From Symbiodinium natans (lineage: Eukaryota > Sar > Dinophyceae > Suessiales > Symbiodiniaceae), in NCBI GenBank assembly GCA_905221605.1, contig CAJNDS010000491.1, positions 494,001 to 558,000 of the forward strand: a stretch of DNA of 64,000 nucleotides, in the 5' to 3' direction. The position numbers and the translations under genes are program-made. Of the stretch, positions 21,985 to 31,874 are shown piece by piece. Under the pieces are notes generated by a model. The model did no database searches and was not told where the DNA came from. It saw only the letters and a list, made by a program, of their open reading frames with translations. The stretch's first letter is position 1, and each line of letters starts with the position of its first letter.

Positions 21985-22285
21985 TGACCCCTACCAACAC
22001 ACGACTGCCCACACGATAATGCAGGAGTGTGCAGGCCCGTTGGCCGGGTAAATTATCCCGTTGGATGGGATAATGCCTGGGGGTGTGGCAGAGGGCCGGG
22101 GGCTGTACGCTGACCCAGGGTTAGATGGGTCGGGTACAGCTCGCGGCAAGGGGTTTGAGGCCAACGCAGGGAGTGTGGCCCTGTATGACAGCAGGACGAT
22201 GGGCTAACGTGCCTGCTGGGCCCTGAAGTCCGGCAGTGTGAACACATTGTCGGACTCCTCTGTCACTGGAATGGGAGGCCATTTT
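21985..22285 (+). repeat. Second copy of the structured dispersed element
   Basis: Aligns with 19150-19380: ccctaccaa, ggccgggt, a hairpin with loop core tgggctaacgtg, and gggaggcca. Here the hairpin stem is cagcagg/cctgctg (22189-22218). Two other possible stems are ttatccc/gggataa (22052-22073) and agtccg/cggact (about 22226-22256). The stems suggest an RNA-level structure, or a mobile element with internal hairpins. Confidence 0.65.
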
Positions 22286-22418
22286 TTTTCGTGTCGGCAA
22301 GGAGGGTTTAGAAGGATTGGGGGTTGGGCGGGGTTTTTGTCCGAATTATAGACGTGGCAGACCGAGGGATTTTTGCAAATTTTCAGTCTCGGAAAAGTGT
22401 CGGTGCCGGAAGGGTTGG

Positions 22419-22473
22419 GGGCCGCGGGGGCGGGGGGGGCGGGGGGGGGCTTGCGTGGGGGGGGGGGGGGGGC
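22419..22473 (+). repeat. Poly-G-rich tract
   Basis: Runs of 6-17 G with a few C, capable of G-quadruplex formation, about 150 bp before the H3-like exon. It could be promoter-proximal or intronic. Confidence 0.8.
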
Positions 22474-22619
22474 AATCATGTTTATCTGCGCTGCGCTGGG
22501 CCTGCCACTTGAATACTAGTTGTCTCAGAATCGAACAACCTCTGGTCAGGTCCATGTCCAGCAGAACACCAAGCTGGCCGACGTTGTGCAGAGGAGGAAA
22601 GTCGGAGTGCACAGAGGAG

Positions 22620-23453
22620 ATCGAAGTTCAAGTTCTGCGGCCGATGCGGCCGGGAACGTGCGGACACGAGGCCGGGAGCTTCCCCGACGCGGTGGGTCTT
22701 TCAAGGGGCAGAAATACAAGCGTCAGGTCGAAAGATCGATACATCGTTTCGGCAGGTCCACCAGGGTCCTCATTCCCAAGGCTGCCTTCAAAAAGGCGGT
22801 GAGAAGCCTGGGGTTGCTAGGTGGCTTGAAGATGAAGCCCGACGCGTGGGAGAAGCTCCAGCTGGCCGCAGAGGACGAGGTCGCACGCTTCATGCGATGC
22901 CTCACCTCGATCGCTGGCTCGTCGGGTCGTGTGACACCAGACGACAGAGACGTCGAAGCCTTTAGGAGTCTGCAGGCGGAGCAGCAGGCCGATTGTCAGC
23001 TCAACCTCAGACTTCGCGCCAGGACCAGCTCGACGAGCAGTGTCAGAAAGCGGAGGGCTCACGTAACATGGCATCGCTGGAGCGACGACGAGGACGAGGC
23101 CTGGATTTCGGGCGGGGTTGCGGGTCACAGTTCTGTTCTGTCTAACAGTGGACAGTGTAACTTGGATTTGACTTGGGATCCGATCCAAGCCCCAGGTCGA
23201 CCCCAGGCCGAAGATCGAGACCATCAAGGTGCCTGTCAAAGCCAAGAACGAGGAGGCGAAGCTCCCCATCACAAATTATGTGAAGACCGAGCCGAAGCAG
23301 ACGAAGCTGCTGTTTGCCGTCGTCAAGACCGAGCCGAAACCTTCCGAGAAGCAGGCGGCAGGGTCCCCCAGCAAGAAGCGCAAAAACGGCGACGACGAGG
23401 CTGAGCCTGAATGCCTGTCAAGCACGAGGCAGAAACCTAAGCGTGAGCGCTGA
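22620..23453 (+). CDS. Divergent histone H3-fold protein, copy 1
   Basis: The main exon (open to about 23115) encodes a basic N-terminal part, then a histone H3-like core at 22733-22984. It contains RSIHRFGRSTRVLIPKAAF (compare REIRRYQKSTELLIRKLPF, the alphaN/alpha1 entry of H3), the alpha2 match AWEKLQLAAEDEVARFM, and GRVTPDDRDVEAF at the place of KRVTIMPKDIQLA. The core is followed by SDDEDEAWISGG. A second exon in another frame (about 23190-23453) encodes a K/E/P tail with two VKTEP sites, PSKKRKN, and a basic end, stop TGA. H3 packages DNA with H4; this protein is too divergent to assume ordinary nucleosome use. The first in-frame codon upstream is TTG, so the true start and N-terminal exon are not known. 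The tail after the core is unusual, because canonical H3 ends soon after alpha3. The cytosine methyltransferase gene follows about 320 bp later. Confidence 0.72.
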
Positions 23454-23774
23454 CTTGAAGGGAAGATTCTTCAGATCGGGTTGAATGTCAATACAGATAT
23501 TGCTCAAATAATAAGGTCGTCATGTCCATATTATGGGAATCAATGTCAAACTTCCGAATTTCCTCATCGAGTCTCGGCTGACGTGGGGTTGCGACTGAGA
23601 CCGACTAGTGTGCTCAGAAATTCGAGTCTCGGCTGACGTGGGGTTGCGAGTGAGACCGACTAGTGTGCTCAGAAATGAGACCTCAGCATTCTGCAGCAAC
23701 GCATTGCTTGTCTGACGTAATAGCATCCTGCGCAGGAACCTCCTGCGGCCGATTGTGGCTCAGACCGACTAGCA

Positions 23775-25669
23775 AGATGAATATTAGGCTAGCGGCCGAA
23801 ATGGGGGCGATCCCCCCCCGTCGATCTTGGGGCCACGGCCAGCTTCGAGTGGCGACCGACTGCTCCGGCCTGGATGCCGCGGTGCACGCGCTGAAGGCGT
23901 TGGGCCAGCGCTGCAGACACGTGTACGCGTGTGAGGCCGATGAGAAGTGCCGACGTGTACTTCAGGCGAACCGAGCCTTTCCTGCAATTATCATGCGCAA
24001 TATTCCTGTAGGGCAGGGTTAAGGGTTACGGGTTTAGGTTACGGGTTTACTATCCCAGACTACTAGTGGCGACAGCCAAGATTCGCCAGACCGAATGTTC
24101 ACGGACACCACCCAGCACGACGTCGCGAAGCTGCCCGACTTCGACTGCTATTCTGCTGGCTTCCCATGCCAGAGCTTCTCCGTCTTGGGCAACCAGCAGG
24201 GCTTCAAAGACAGTCGCTCGAAGGTTCTGCAACTTGTCTAGTGCTTCGAAATTTCGCATCGTTAATTATAACATGATTAATAACTTCCACGGCTGGCAAG
24301 CAGCTGTGATCACCAAGGCCAGCCATTTTGGATGTGGTGCGTGCAAAGCGCCCGAAGGTGGCTGTACTCGAGAACGTCCGAGGCATCTGGAAGTTCATGA
24401 AGCAAGTCCTCAAGCTGATGACTCTGAAGGTGGCCGACGCCTACAACGTCGTCATTGTGCTTTGGCGCCACGGTTTAAGTTTGTCTGACTGAGTCGGCGT
24501 TATTTTAAATGCACGTGATGATGCTGCCTCCAAGTTGGACTTCGACGCTTGCCAGATTGGGGCTTCCGTCCGACGGCCCAGGGTGTGGTTTATCTTGGTG
24601 CGGCGCGATTGCTGCATCGAAGAGCGAGGACGGTGTTGACAGTGTCAATGAAATTAGGGTTTAGGGGCCCGGGAATTAGGGTTTAGGGTTACGGTTTAGG
24701 GCCAGTTTAGGGTTTAGGGTTAAGATCCTCTCTTGAGCTGACCTTGTTGTGGGCCCGAAGCTATTTTGGCAGCAAGGTGTGGACAGTTCTTCAGCACGTT
24801 TGGTCCGAGCTGGTGAAGATCGGAAGCAAATACCCGGGGCCTGCCCCCAGGCAAACGGTACGCGTCTTGGTGGAGACTTAGGGACACGTATTAGTATTAA
24901 TTAATTGGTAGAGCAGAAGGAGACCAACATAATTCTGAAGCTAAGGATCGCTCATTCTGAGTGACCGACAGCGTGAAGTCTTTCGACAGACAGTAGTAGA
25001 GGGCAGGCCCAGATCGCGCAAGCGCAAGTTCGTCGTCGTGGACGTGTCCCAGTCACCAGGCGGGCTGTCGCTGCTGTCACCCTGAGATAACATCATATCG
25101 TGACCACACCCTGTGAGTCAGGTTTTGCCCGACGGGGCGATGGAGTCTGTCCATGTTGGGCACGAAGCTCGGCCATGGCTTTGTTGCCCGAAGGCAAGGC
25201 TGAGAGCCAAGCCAGACTCCTGGACTGGCAGGAGGGCCTGCGTTTGCACGAGTTCCCGCAGCTCGCCGCCCCCGTATCAGACCAATGCATGCGTGAGATG
25301 CTGGGTAACACGCAGCATGTCAGAGCTGCGGCCGCAGCCTGGGTCTTCGCTTTCAGCCTGGTACGCCCATCCACCGCAAAGGCCGATGGTTTCATCATGC
25401 AGACGAAGCTACCCGACAAGCATTTTTGACGAATTGACCGCCTTAGAACTGCACACAGAGGCACCCATGATTCTGCTCGTCTGGAGCCGAAGTGCTCAGG
25501 ACGAACAGAAAAGGGCAGCTGCAAAAGGTGGAACCGAAGGCTCGCGGTAGTGTTGCTTGCCACATTGCATGATAATAATAAGGCTTCCTACGCGCCGAAG
25601 GTCCGAAAGTGCCACCGTGCCAAGAAGGCACGTTCTGCTCAAGGGCGACCGAAGAGAAAGAACGGCTGA
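23775..25669 (+). CDS. C5 cytosine DNA methyltransferase, copy 1
   Basis: Seven or eight short exons give the ordered motifs of C5-cytosine methyltransferases. About 23775-24000 reads ATDCSGLDAAVHAL (motif I, SAM binding) and ends in AFPAIIMRNI. About 24085-24230 reads FDCYSAGFPCQSFSVLG (motif IV; catalytic Cys codon 24167-24169). About 24320-24470 reads PKVAVLENVRG (motif VI). About 24530-24630 reads QIGASVRRPRVWFILVRRD (motif VIII). About 24735-24880 and 25010-25083 are less conserved. About 25105-25429 contains LHEFPQL and REMLGNTQHVRAAAAAW (motif X-like). A last exon (about 25580-25669) encodes RAKKARSAQGRPKRKNG, a basic, NLS-like tail, then TGA. It would transfer a methyl group from SAM to cytosine in DNA in the nucleus. 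Relative to copy 2 the motif VIII exon has a 2-base deletion near 24621 that brings a stop soon after. Two introns carry TTTAGGG units. Confidence 0.85.
24012..24050 (+). repeat. Intronic TTTAGGG-like units in the methyltransferase
   Basis: Degenerate gggttaagggttacgggttt units in the intron between the motif I and motif IV exons. Also present in copy 2 at about 30215-30253. Confidence 0.8.
24652..24724 (+). repeat. Intronic TTTAGGG units after motif VIII
   Basis: Several TTTAGGG units mixed with ggcccgggaa, in the intron after the motif VIII exon, on the sense strand. The copy 2 equivalent is about 30857-30929. Confidence 0.85.
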
Positions 25670-27035
25670 GCAGAGACAGAAAATTTGGACGCGGTTCGCA
25701 GGAGACCGGGGAAACCCTGCAACCTGCTGGTCGTAGGTCGACTGATCGACAGCAGGTCGCGCGAAAACTGGGATTTGCAGCCCCCGGTCGAGTCACGTGC
25801 CTGCGCAGCCGGTCTTGAGCGTGCATTTGAGGCTGAGTCGCGCAGACCGATCGTCCGGACCTGATGTGCGTGGTCCGGGCTTGGAGCAAGCTATTCAAGT
25901 CGTGACCGATGATGTTGCACGTTTGCGTAACGACAATGATTGTAGGCTTTGATGATTCGCGCTGTTTCTCCTCGCGCTTCCCAAGGCCGCGGCCTCAGGT
26001 ACCCTCCAGTTCCGTTTCTCCCGTTAAATTAACGCGCCACCATACTTCTTGCTTGCTGAACAATCACTTCGATTCGAACCGTGACGAGTTTTGCAGTTTT
26101 TCTTCAGGGAATTCTGCAATATCTGCATCAGAATCACTTTGCGACGGGCTCGATCTGGGACCGATTCCAAAACGTCGACACCTGCAAAGAAAACCGAGGA
26201 CTGAGTTTAGTTTCGCAGTTTTCCACCAGGGAAAATTGTGAATTTGAATTTGAATTGAATGCCTTGAGGCTGGAAGCTAGTTTCGGGAAATCCCCCTAGC
26301 TAAAGTACAATGTCCCCTGACATTGCCCTTTAGCTCGGGCGGACCGGTCCTGTTGAGTTAGTTTGGCGGGCGCTTTGCCATTATGGATCCGAAAACGAAA
26401 CCATAAGGGGAACCCACCTCCGAAACTAACTCAACACGACCGGGCGGCCCGAGCTAAAACCCAATGTCCCTGGACATTGGGCTTTAGCAAGGGGTCTCAG
26501 TTTCAACTAAGCCGTCCCAAACTAACTCGGGCCGACAGTCGGGGGCCGGTCTGGCCCGCCGGGAAAAACAAACCAGCTCAGGGCACGGAACCATGATTGT
26601 TTTAACAGTTTTCATTGGTCCAAAATTGTTAAAACAGGTTCGGTTCTCGCCAGCACGGGCAGGAGAATGCAGGGTGTGAGGCACAAGCCCCCCAAACACA
26701 ACAGACAGACAGACCGCTTTGTCTTGACAAGTCCAGTTTGATTCAGCAGTTTTCCAGTCCATGCGTCACAATTGCGAAAACCAGCTCGTCAGGCAACTTC
26801 CGCCAGAAGCAGACCGTTGGTCATCGTGAGGCCTTTCGAAGAGTCCCGTCCAATGATTTGCTTCTGTGAGAGTGGCAGATGTGCCAGGCCGAAGCCAAAC
26901 TTGTGCCGTGCGGAGCTCGGCCCCAGACTTTGAATATTTGAAACGTGGCATCTTCCGACTCTGTCATGAAAGCTGCCTCCGCACATGTTTGCTCGAGCCC
27001 GTCGGTCAGAGTATAGTGTGGCCTGGACCGGAATC
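25670..27035. other. Spacer between methyltransferase and next gene
   Basis: Holds two diverged copies of the gcagtttt-core repeat (near 26090 and 26210) and the 190-bp inverted-repeat element. The rest shows no clear exon. The copy 2 equivalent is about 31875-33241. Confidence 0.5.
26291..26494. mobile_element. 190-bp terminal-inverted-repeat (MITE-like) element, copy 1
   Basis: The two ends are inverted copies of each other over about 70 bp. Left: gctaaagtacaatgtcccct, tttagctcggg, then tgttgagttagttt. Right, reverse-complemented: gctaaagcccaatgtcc, ttttagctcggg, then tgttgagttagttt. Each arm also folds on itself (caatgtcc/ggacattg). The centre (about 26372-26420) is unique and non-coding. 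Length and structure fit a non-autonomous MITE or foldback element. Flanks beyond ccccct/agggg are not an obvious target duplication. Confidence 0.8.
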
Positions 27036-28722
27036 ATGACGAAAGCCAAAGCTGCTCAGGAACCTGCTCCAGCCGCACAGGCGAAAGCAGCCGCGCCGTC
27101 GCCCGCCGCGACGGCCAGCAAGCCCGATGCGGGCCTGTCACAGGCGAAAGCAGCCGCGCCCAGCAAGCCCGCTGCGACCTCGTCCGACGACGAATGTCTG
27201 CGTCAGATGAAGCGGCGGCGGCCCAACGAGAACCAGCAAGCGTTGCAGCAGGACGCGAAGAGGACACCAAGCAAATGCACGTCATGCTTGCTGTGGGTCT
27301 CTCCAAAATATTTAGACTGACCCCGATTTCATTCCCCTGGAGGATGCTTCGCTGCTCTGTGGATGAGCTGGTGGAGGCGATACACCCGTGGACACCAGGC
27401 GTCATTCGCACGAGGCTGCGCGAGATTTTGTCGAAGTACGCAGGGGCGCCGCAGGCCCGAGGATTGCTGAGTTTGCTTCAGTGAGTCGTGCTGGCTTGAG
27501 TTGTCTGACAGACGCTGCGTGTTGTGATGGTTCAAACCGGTGTCGCTCAGCCCGACACGGGAAGCGAATCCTGATGTCAAGGAGTTCGAGGGGTTGCTCG
27601 GGTTTGTTTTTGGGCTGGCCGTCATGAATACGTAGAAATATTAGTGACATGAAGTTGAGGATGTTTGTCAGAAGTCTGGCAGCAGCTAGTAAGAATTCAA
27701 TAATACTTATGATAGAATAGGGTCTCATGGACGAGATCGAAGAGCCCGGCCCACCGCGCAGCAAGCGGGCCGAGGCTAGATCCAAAGGCCGGACAGTCCG
27801 AAAGAGCCACCTGCAGAACGACATTGCCACTGCTGTGCAGCTTCGATACAATGCGCCGCAAATGAGCGACTGGCAGACTCATGCCGGCGAGTGCACGAGC
27901 GCCACTTGCCAGAAGTTCGGGCGGTGTGCCTTCCATCGCCTGCATGGAAGGTGGCTGAAGCGCCTAAGCAGTCCTTCTGGTCACGTATGGCTGTCCGTCC
28001 GACCGAGGGCCTGGGGGGGGGAGCCTAGGTCTGCCTTCAGAATTGTTGTTCTTGCTGCTTGGGACTTTTTTTTGTTTTTTGCCATTGTTCCCAGACAACA
28101 TCTCCCAAGGCTTGGGCCCTGGGGTGCCTCTTCTGCGCCCGAGCTGCGAAGGAGGGTCTGGTCAGCTCGACGCGGTGGTCGAGGTTCGAGGTGGAGAGCA
28201 CGCTGCAGTTTTCGAACATCGTTCAGCATGCTGCAGGCGCTGCAAGGGATTAAAAATAATAAGGGTTGAGTTGGCGAGTAGTCTTTTCGTGGCAGGTTGC
28301 TGACAGCTGTTAGCCCAAGTGGAAGCTTCCAGCCAGGCGCTCAACATCAACTTGCCAGCAAGCCCTATGCTCTGCCAGATGCCTGCGTGCAGTTGGGCCC
28401 GGAGACTCCAGCGAGTGATTCGGGCATCTACTTGGAGGAAAAGAATCCGGCCCTTGCTCCGAACGTCAAGGCCACCGTTACTCAGCCCGACGACAAGCCC
28501 GATGCGATGCGTCATGAACCCCAGGACCGAAAGCCACATGGCCGGAGGAAGCAGCGCAGGACCGACAAGAATACCGGGCAATCTGACTGGCCCCCTGCCT
28601 TGCCCGAAAGCTTGTGGATGAAGGTTTTTGATAGTGTCAAGGCTGCAGACTCCGCCAAAGCTTCCGCGCTGGACGTTCCCGGCTTGTCGTCTCACAAGGT
28701 GCAGCAGATGGTGTGGTGCTTG
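27036..28722 (+). CDS. Multi-exon gene of unknown family, 5' part, copy 1 (cut by gap)
   Basis: Starts with ATG at 27036 (MTKAKAAQEPAPAAQAKAAA), an Ala/Lys/Pro-rich low-complexity N-terminus with two AQAKAAAPS-type repeats and a basic KRRRPNENQQ. Further likely exons: 27340-27480 (SVDELVEAIHPWTPGVIRTR), 27538-27628 (REANPDVKEFEGLLGFVFGL), 27727-27900 (EEPGPPRSKRAEARSKGRT), about 28130-28250 (TRWSRFEVESTLQFSNIVQH) and 28311-28722 (cut by the N run). The gene is complete to the right only in copy 2. The family is not recognised. Copy 1 and copy 2 differ here by Arg/Trp and Asn/Asp substitutions near 27212-27230 and by a small indel near 27265. Confidence 0.5.
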
Positions 28723-28822
28723 NNNNNNNNNNNNNNNNNNNNNNNNNNNNNNNNNNNNNNNNNNNNNNNNNNNNNNNNNNNNNNNNNNNNNNNNNNNNNN
28801 NNNNNNNNNNNNNNNNNNNNNN
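28723..28822. other. 100-N scaffold gap
   Basis: Exactly 100 N, the usual placeholder for a gap of unknown size. Reading frames that cross it are artefacts. Confidence 1.
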
Positions 28823-29656
28823 ATCGAAGTTCAAGTTCTGCGGCCGATGCGGCCGGGAACGTGCGGACACGAGGCCGGGAGCTTCCCCGACGCGGTGGGT
28901 CTTTCAAGGGGCAGAAATACAAGCGTCAGGTCGAAAGATCGATACATCGTTTCGGCAGGTCCACCAGGGTCCTCATTCCCAAGGCTGCCTTCAAAAAGGC
29001 GGTGAGAAGCCTGGGGTTGCTAGGTGGCTTGAAGATGAAGCCCGACGCGTGGGAGAAGCTCCAGCTGGCCGCAGAGGACGAGGTCGCACGCTTCATGCGA
29101 TGCCTCACCTCGATCGCTGGCTCGTCGGGTCGTGTGACACCAGACGACAGAGACGTCGAAGCCTTTAGGAGTCTGCAGGCGGAGCAGCAGGCCGATTGTC
29201 AGCTCAACCTCAGACTTCGCGCCAGGACCAGCTCGACGAGCAGTGTCAGAAAGCGGAGGGCTCACGTAACATGGCATCGCTGGAGCGACGACGAGGACGA
29301 GGCCTGGATTTCGGGCGGGGTTGCGGGTCACAGTTCTGTTCTGTCTAACAGTGGACAGTGTAACTTGGATTTGACTTGGGATCCGATCCAAGCCCCAGGT
29401 CGACCCCAGGCCGAAGATCGAGACCATCAAGGTGCCTGTCAAAGCCAAGAACGAGGAGGCGAAGCTCCCCATCACAAATTATGTGAAGACCGAGCCGAAG
29501 CAGACGAAGCTGCTGTTTGCCGTCGTCAAGACCGAGCCGAAACCTTCCGAGAAGCAGGCGGCAGGGTCCCCCAGCAAGAAGCGCAAAAACGGCGACGACG
29601 AGGCTGAGCCTGAATGCCTGTCAAGCACGAGGCAGAAACCTAAGCGTGAGCGCTGA
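28823..29656 (+). CDS. Divergent histone H3-fold protein, copy 2 (5' cut by gap)
   Basis: Same exons as 22620-23453: the H3-like core is at about 28936-29187 and the second exon with VKTEP motifs at about 29393-29656. No difference from copy 1 was spotted in the core. The contig starts inside the first recognisable exon, so the N-terminus is missing here. If the duplication is an assembly artefact, this and copy 1 are one gene. Confidence 0.7.
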
Positions 29657-29977
29657 CTTGAAGGGAAGATTCTTCAGATCGGGTTGAATGTCAATACAGA
29701 TATTGCTCAAATAATAAGGTCGTCATGTCCATATTATGGGAATCAATGTCAAACTTCCGAATTTCCTCATCGAGTCTCGGCTGACGTGGGGTTGCGACTG
29801 AGACCGACTAGTGTGCTCAGAAATTCGAGTCTCGGCTGACGTGGGGTTGCGAGTGAGACCGACTAGTGTGCTCAGAAATGAGACCTCAGCATTCTGCAGC
29901 AACGCATTGCTTGTCTGACGTAATAGCATCCTGCGCAGGAACCTCCTGCGGCCGATTGTGGCTCAGACCGACTAGCA

Positions 29978-31874
29978 AGATGAATATTAGGCTAGCGGCC
30001 GAAATGGGGGCGATCCCCCCCCGTCGATCTTGGGGCCACGGCCAGCTTCGAGTGGCGACCGACTGCTCCGGCCTGGATGCCGCGGTGCACGCGCTGAAGG
30101 CGTTGGGCCAGCGCTGCAGACACGTGTACGCGTGCGAGGCCGATGAGAAGTGCCGACGTGTACTTCAGGCGAACCGAGCCTTTCCTGCAATTATCATGCG
30201 CAATATTCCTGTAGGGCAGGGTTAAGGGTTACGGGTTTAGGTTACGGGTTTACTATCCCAGACTACTAGTGGCGACAGCCAAGATTCGCCAGACCGAATG
30301 TTCACGGACACCACCCAGCACGACGTCGCGAAGCTGCCCGACTTCGACTGCTATTCTGCTGGCTTCCCATGCCAGAGCTTCTCCGTCTTGGGCAACCAGC
30401 AGGGCTTCAAAGACAGTCGCTCGAAGGTTCTGCAACTTGTCTAGTGCTTCGAAATTTCGCATCGTTAATTATAACATGATTAATAACTTCCACGGCTGGC
30501 AAGCAGCTGTGATCACCAAGGCCAGCCATTTTGGATGTGGTGCGTGCAAAGCGCCCGAAGGTGGCTGTAATCGAGAACGTCCGAGGCATCTGGAAGTTCA
30601 TGAAGCAAGTCCTCAAGCTGATGACTCTGAAGGTGGCCGACGCCTACAACGTCGTCATTGTGCTTTGGCGCCACGGTTTAAGTTTGTCTGACTGAGTCGG
30701 CGTTATTTTAAATGCACGTGATGATGCTGCCTCCAAGTTGGACTTCGACGCTTGCCAGATTGGGGCTTCCGTCCGACGGCCCAGGGTGTGGTTTATCTTG
30801 GTGCGGCGCGATTGCTGCATCGAAGAGTCCGAGAACGGTGTTGACAGTGTCAATGAAATTAGGGTTTAGGGGCCCGGGAATTAGGGTTTAGGGTTACGGT
30901 TTAGGGCCAGTTTAGGGTTTAGGGTTAAGATCCTCTCTTGAGCTGACCTTGTTGTGGGCCCGAAGCTATTTTGGCAGCAAGGTGTGGACAGTTCTTCAGC
31001 ACGTTTGGTCCGAGCTGGTGAAGATCGGAAGCAAATACCCGGGGCCTGCCCCCAGGCAAACGGTACGCGTCTTGGTGGAGACTTAGGGACACGTATTAGT
31101 ATTAATTAATTGGTAGAGCAGAAGGAGACCAACATAATTCTGAAGCTAAGGATCGCTCATTCTGAGTGACCGACAGCGTGAAGTCTTTCGACAGACAGTA
31201 GTAGAGGGCAGGCCCAGATCGCGCAAGCGCAAGTTCGTCGTCGTGGACGTGTCCCAGTCACCAGGCGGGCTGTCGCTGCTGTCACCCTGAGATAACATCA
31301 TATCGTGACCACACCCTGTGAGTCAGGTTTTGCCCGACGGGGCGATGGAGTCTGTCCATGTTGGGCACGAAGCTCGGCCATGGCTTTGTTGCCCGAAGGC
31401 AAGGCTGAGAGCCAAGCCAGACTCCTGGACTGGCAGGAGGGCCTGCGTTTGCACGAGTTCCCGCAGCTCGCCGCCCCCGTATCAGACCAATGCATGCGTG
31501 AGATGCTGGGTAACACGCAGCATGTCAGAGCTGCGGCCGCAGCCTGGGTCTTCGCTTTCAGCCTGGTACGCCCATCCACCGCAAAGGCCGATGGTTTCAT
31601 CATGCAGACGAAGCTACCCGACAAGCATTTTTGACGAATTGACCGCCTTAGAACTGCACACAGAGGCACCCATGATTCTGCTCGTCTGGAGCCGAAGTGC
31701 TCAGGACGAACAGAAAAGGGCAGCTGCAAAAGGTGGAACCGAAGGCTCGCGGTAGTGTTGCTTGCCACATTGCATGATAATAATAAGGCTTCCTACGCGC
31801 CGAAGGTCCGAAAGTGCCACCGTGCCAAGAAGGCACGTTCTGCTCAAGGGCGACCGAAGAGAAAGAACGGCTGA
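29978..31874 (+). CDS. C5 cytosine DNA methyltransferase, copy 2
   Basis: Same exon order as copy 1: motif I about 29978-30203, motif IV about 30288-30433 (Cys codon 30370-30372), motif VI about 30523-30673, motif VIII about 30733-30862, motif X-like about 31310-31634, basic last exon ending 31874. Differences from copy 1 include a silent Cys codon change near 30135, Leu to Ile just before ENV (VIENV here), and two extra bases near 30827. These extra bases keep the motif VIII frame open for about a dozen more codons (RDCCIEESENGVDSVNE). This version is the better guide to the intact protein. The function is as for copy 1. Confidence 0.85.

Larger units (their letters stand above)
22620..28722 (+). 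repeat. 6.1-kb near-identical segment, copy 1 (ends at gap)
   Basis: Matches 28823-34927 with an offset of 6203-6206 bases. I could spot only about ten differences by eye, including a 2-base and two 1-base indels. Copy 1 ends exactly where the N run begins and copy 2 starts exactly after it, which is the signature of two overlapping contigs that were not merged. Confidence 0.95.

Noticed and set aside
22520-22619. Start of the H3-like protein at 22520
   Set aside because: The codon is TTG and the stretch up to 22619 has no supporting similarity; the true start is unresolved.
28823-28870. A CGRCGRER zinc-finger-like peptide in another frame of the H3-like exon
   Set aside because: The frame is a shadow of the H3-like frame and lacks a second metal-binding pair.
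28297-29607. Frames of up to 436 codons running across the N gap
   Set aside because: They join sequence from two contigs through 100 unknown bases; the apparent fusion is not real.
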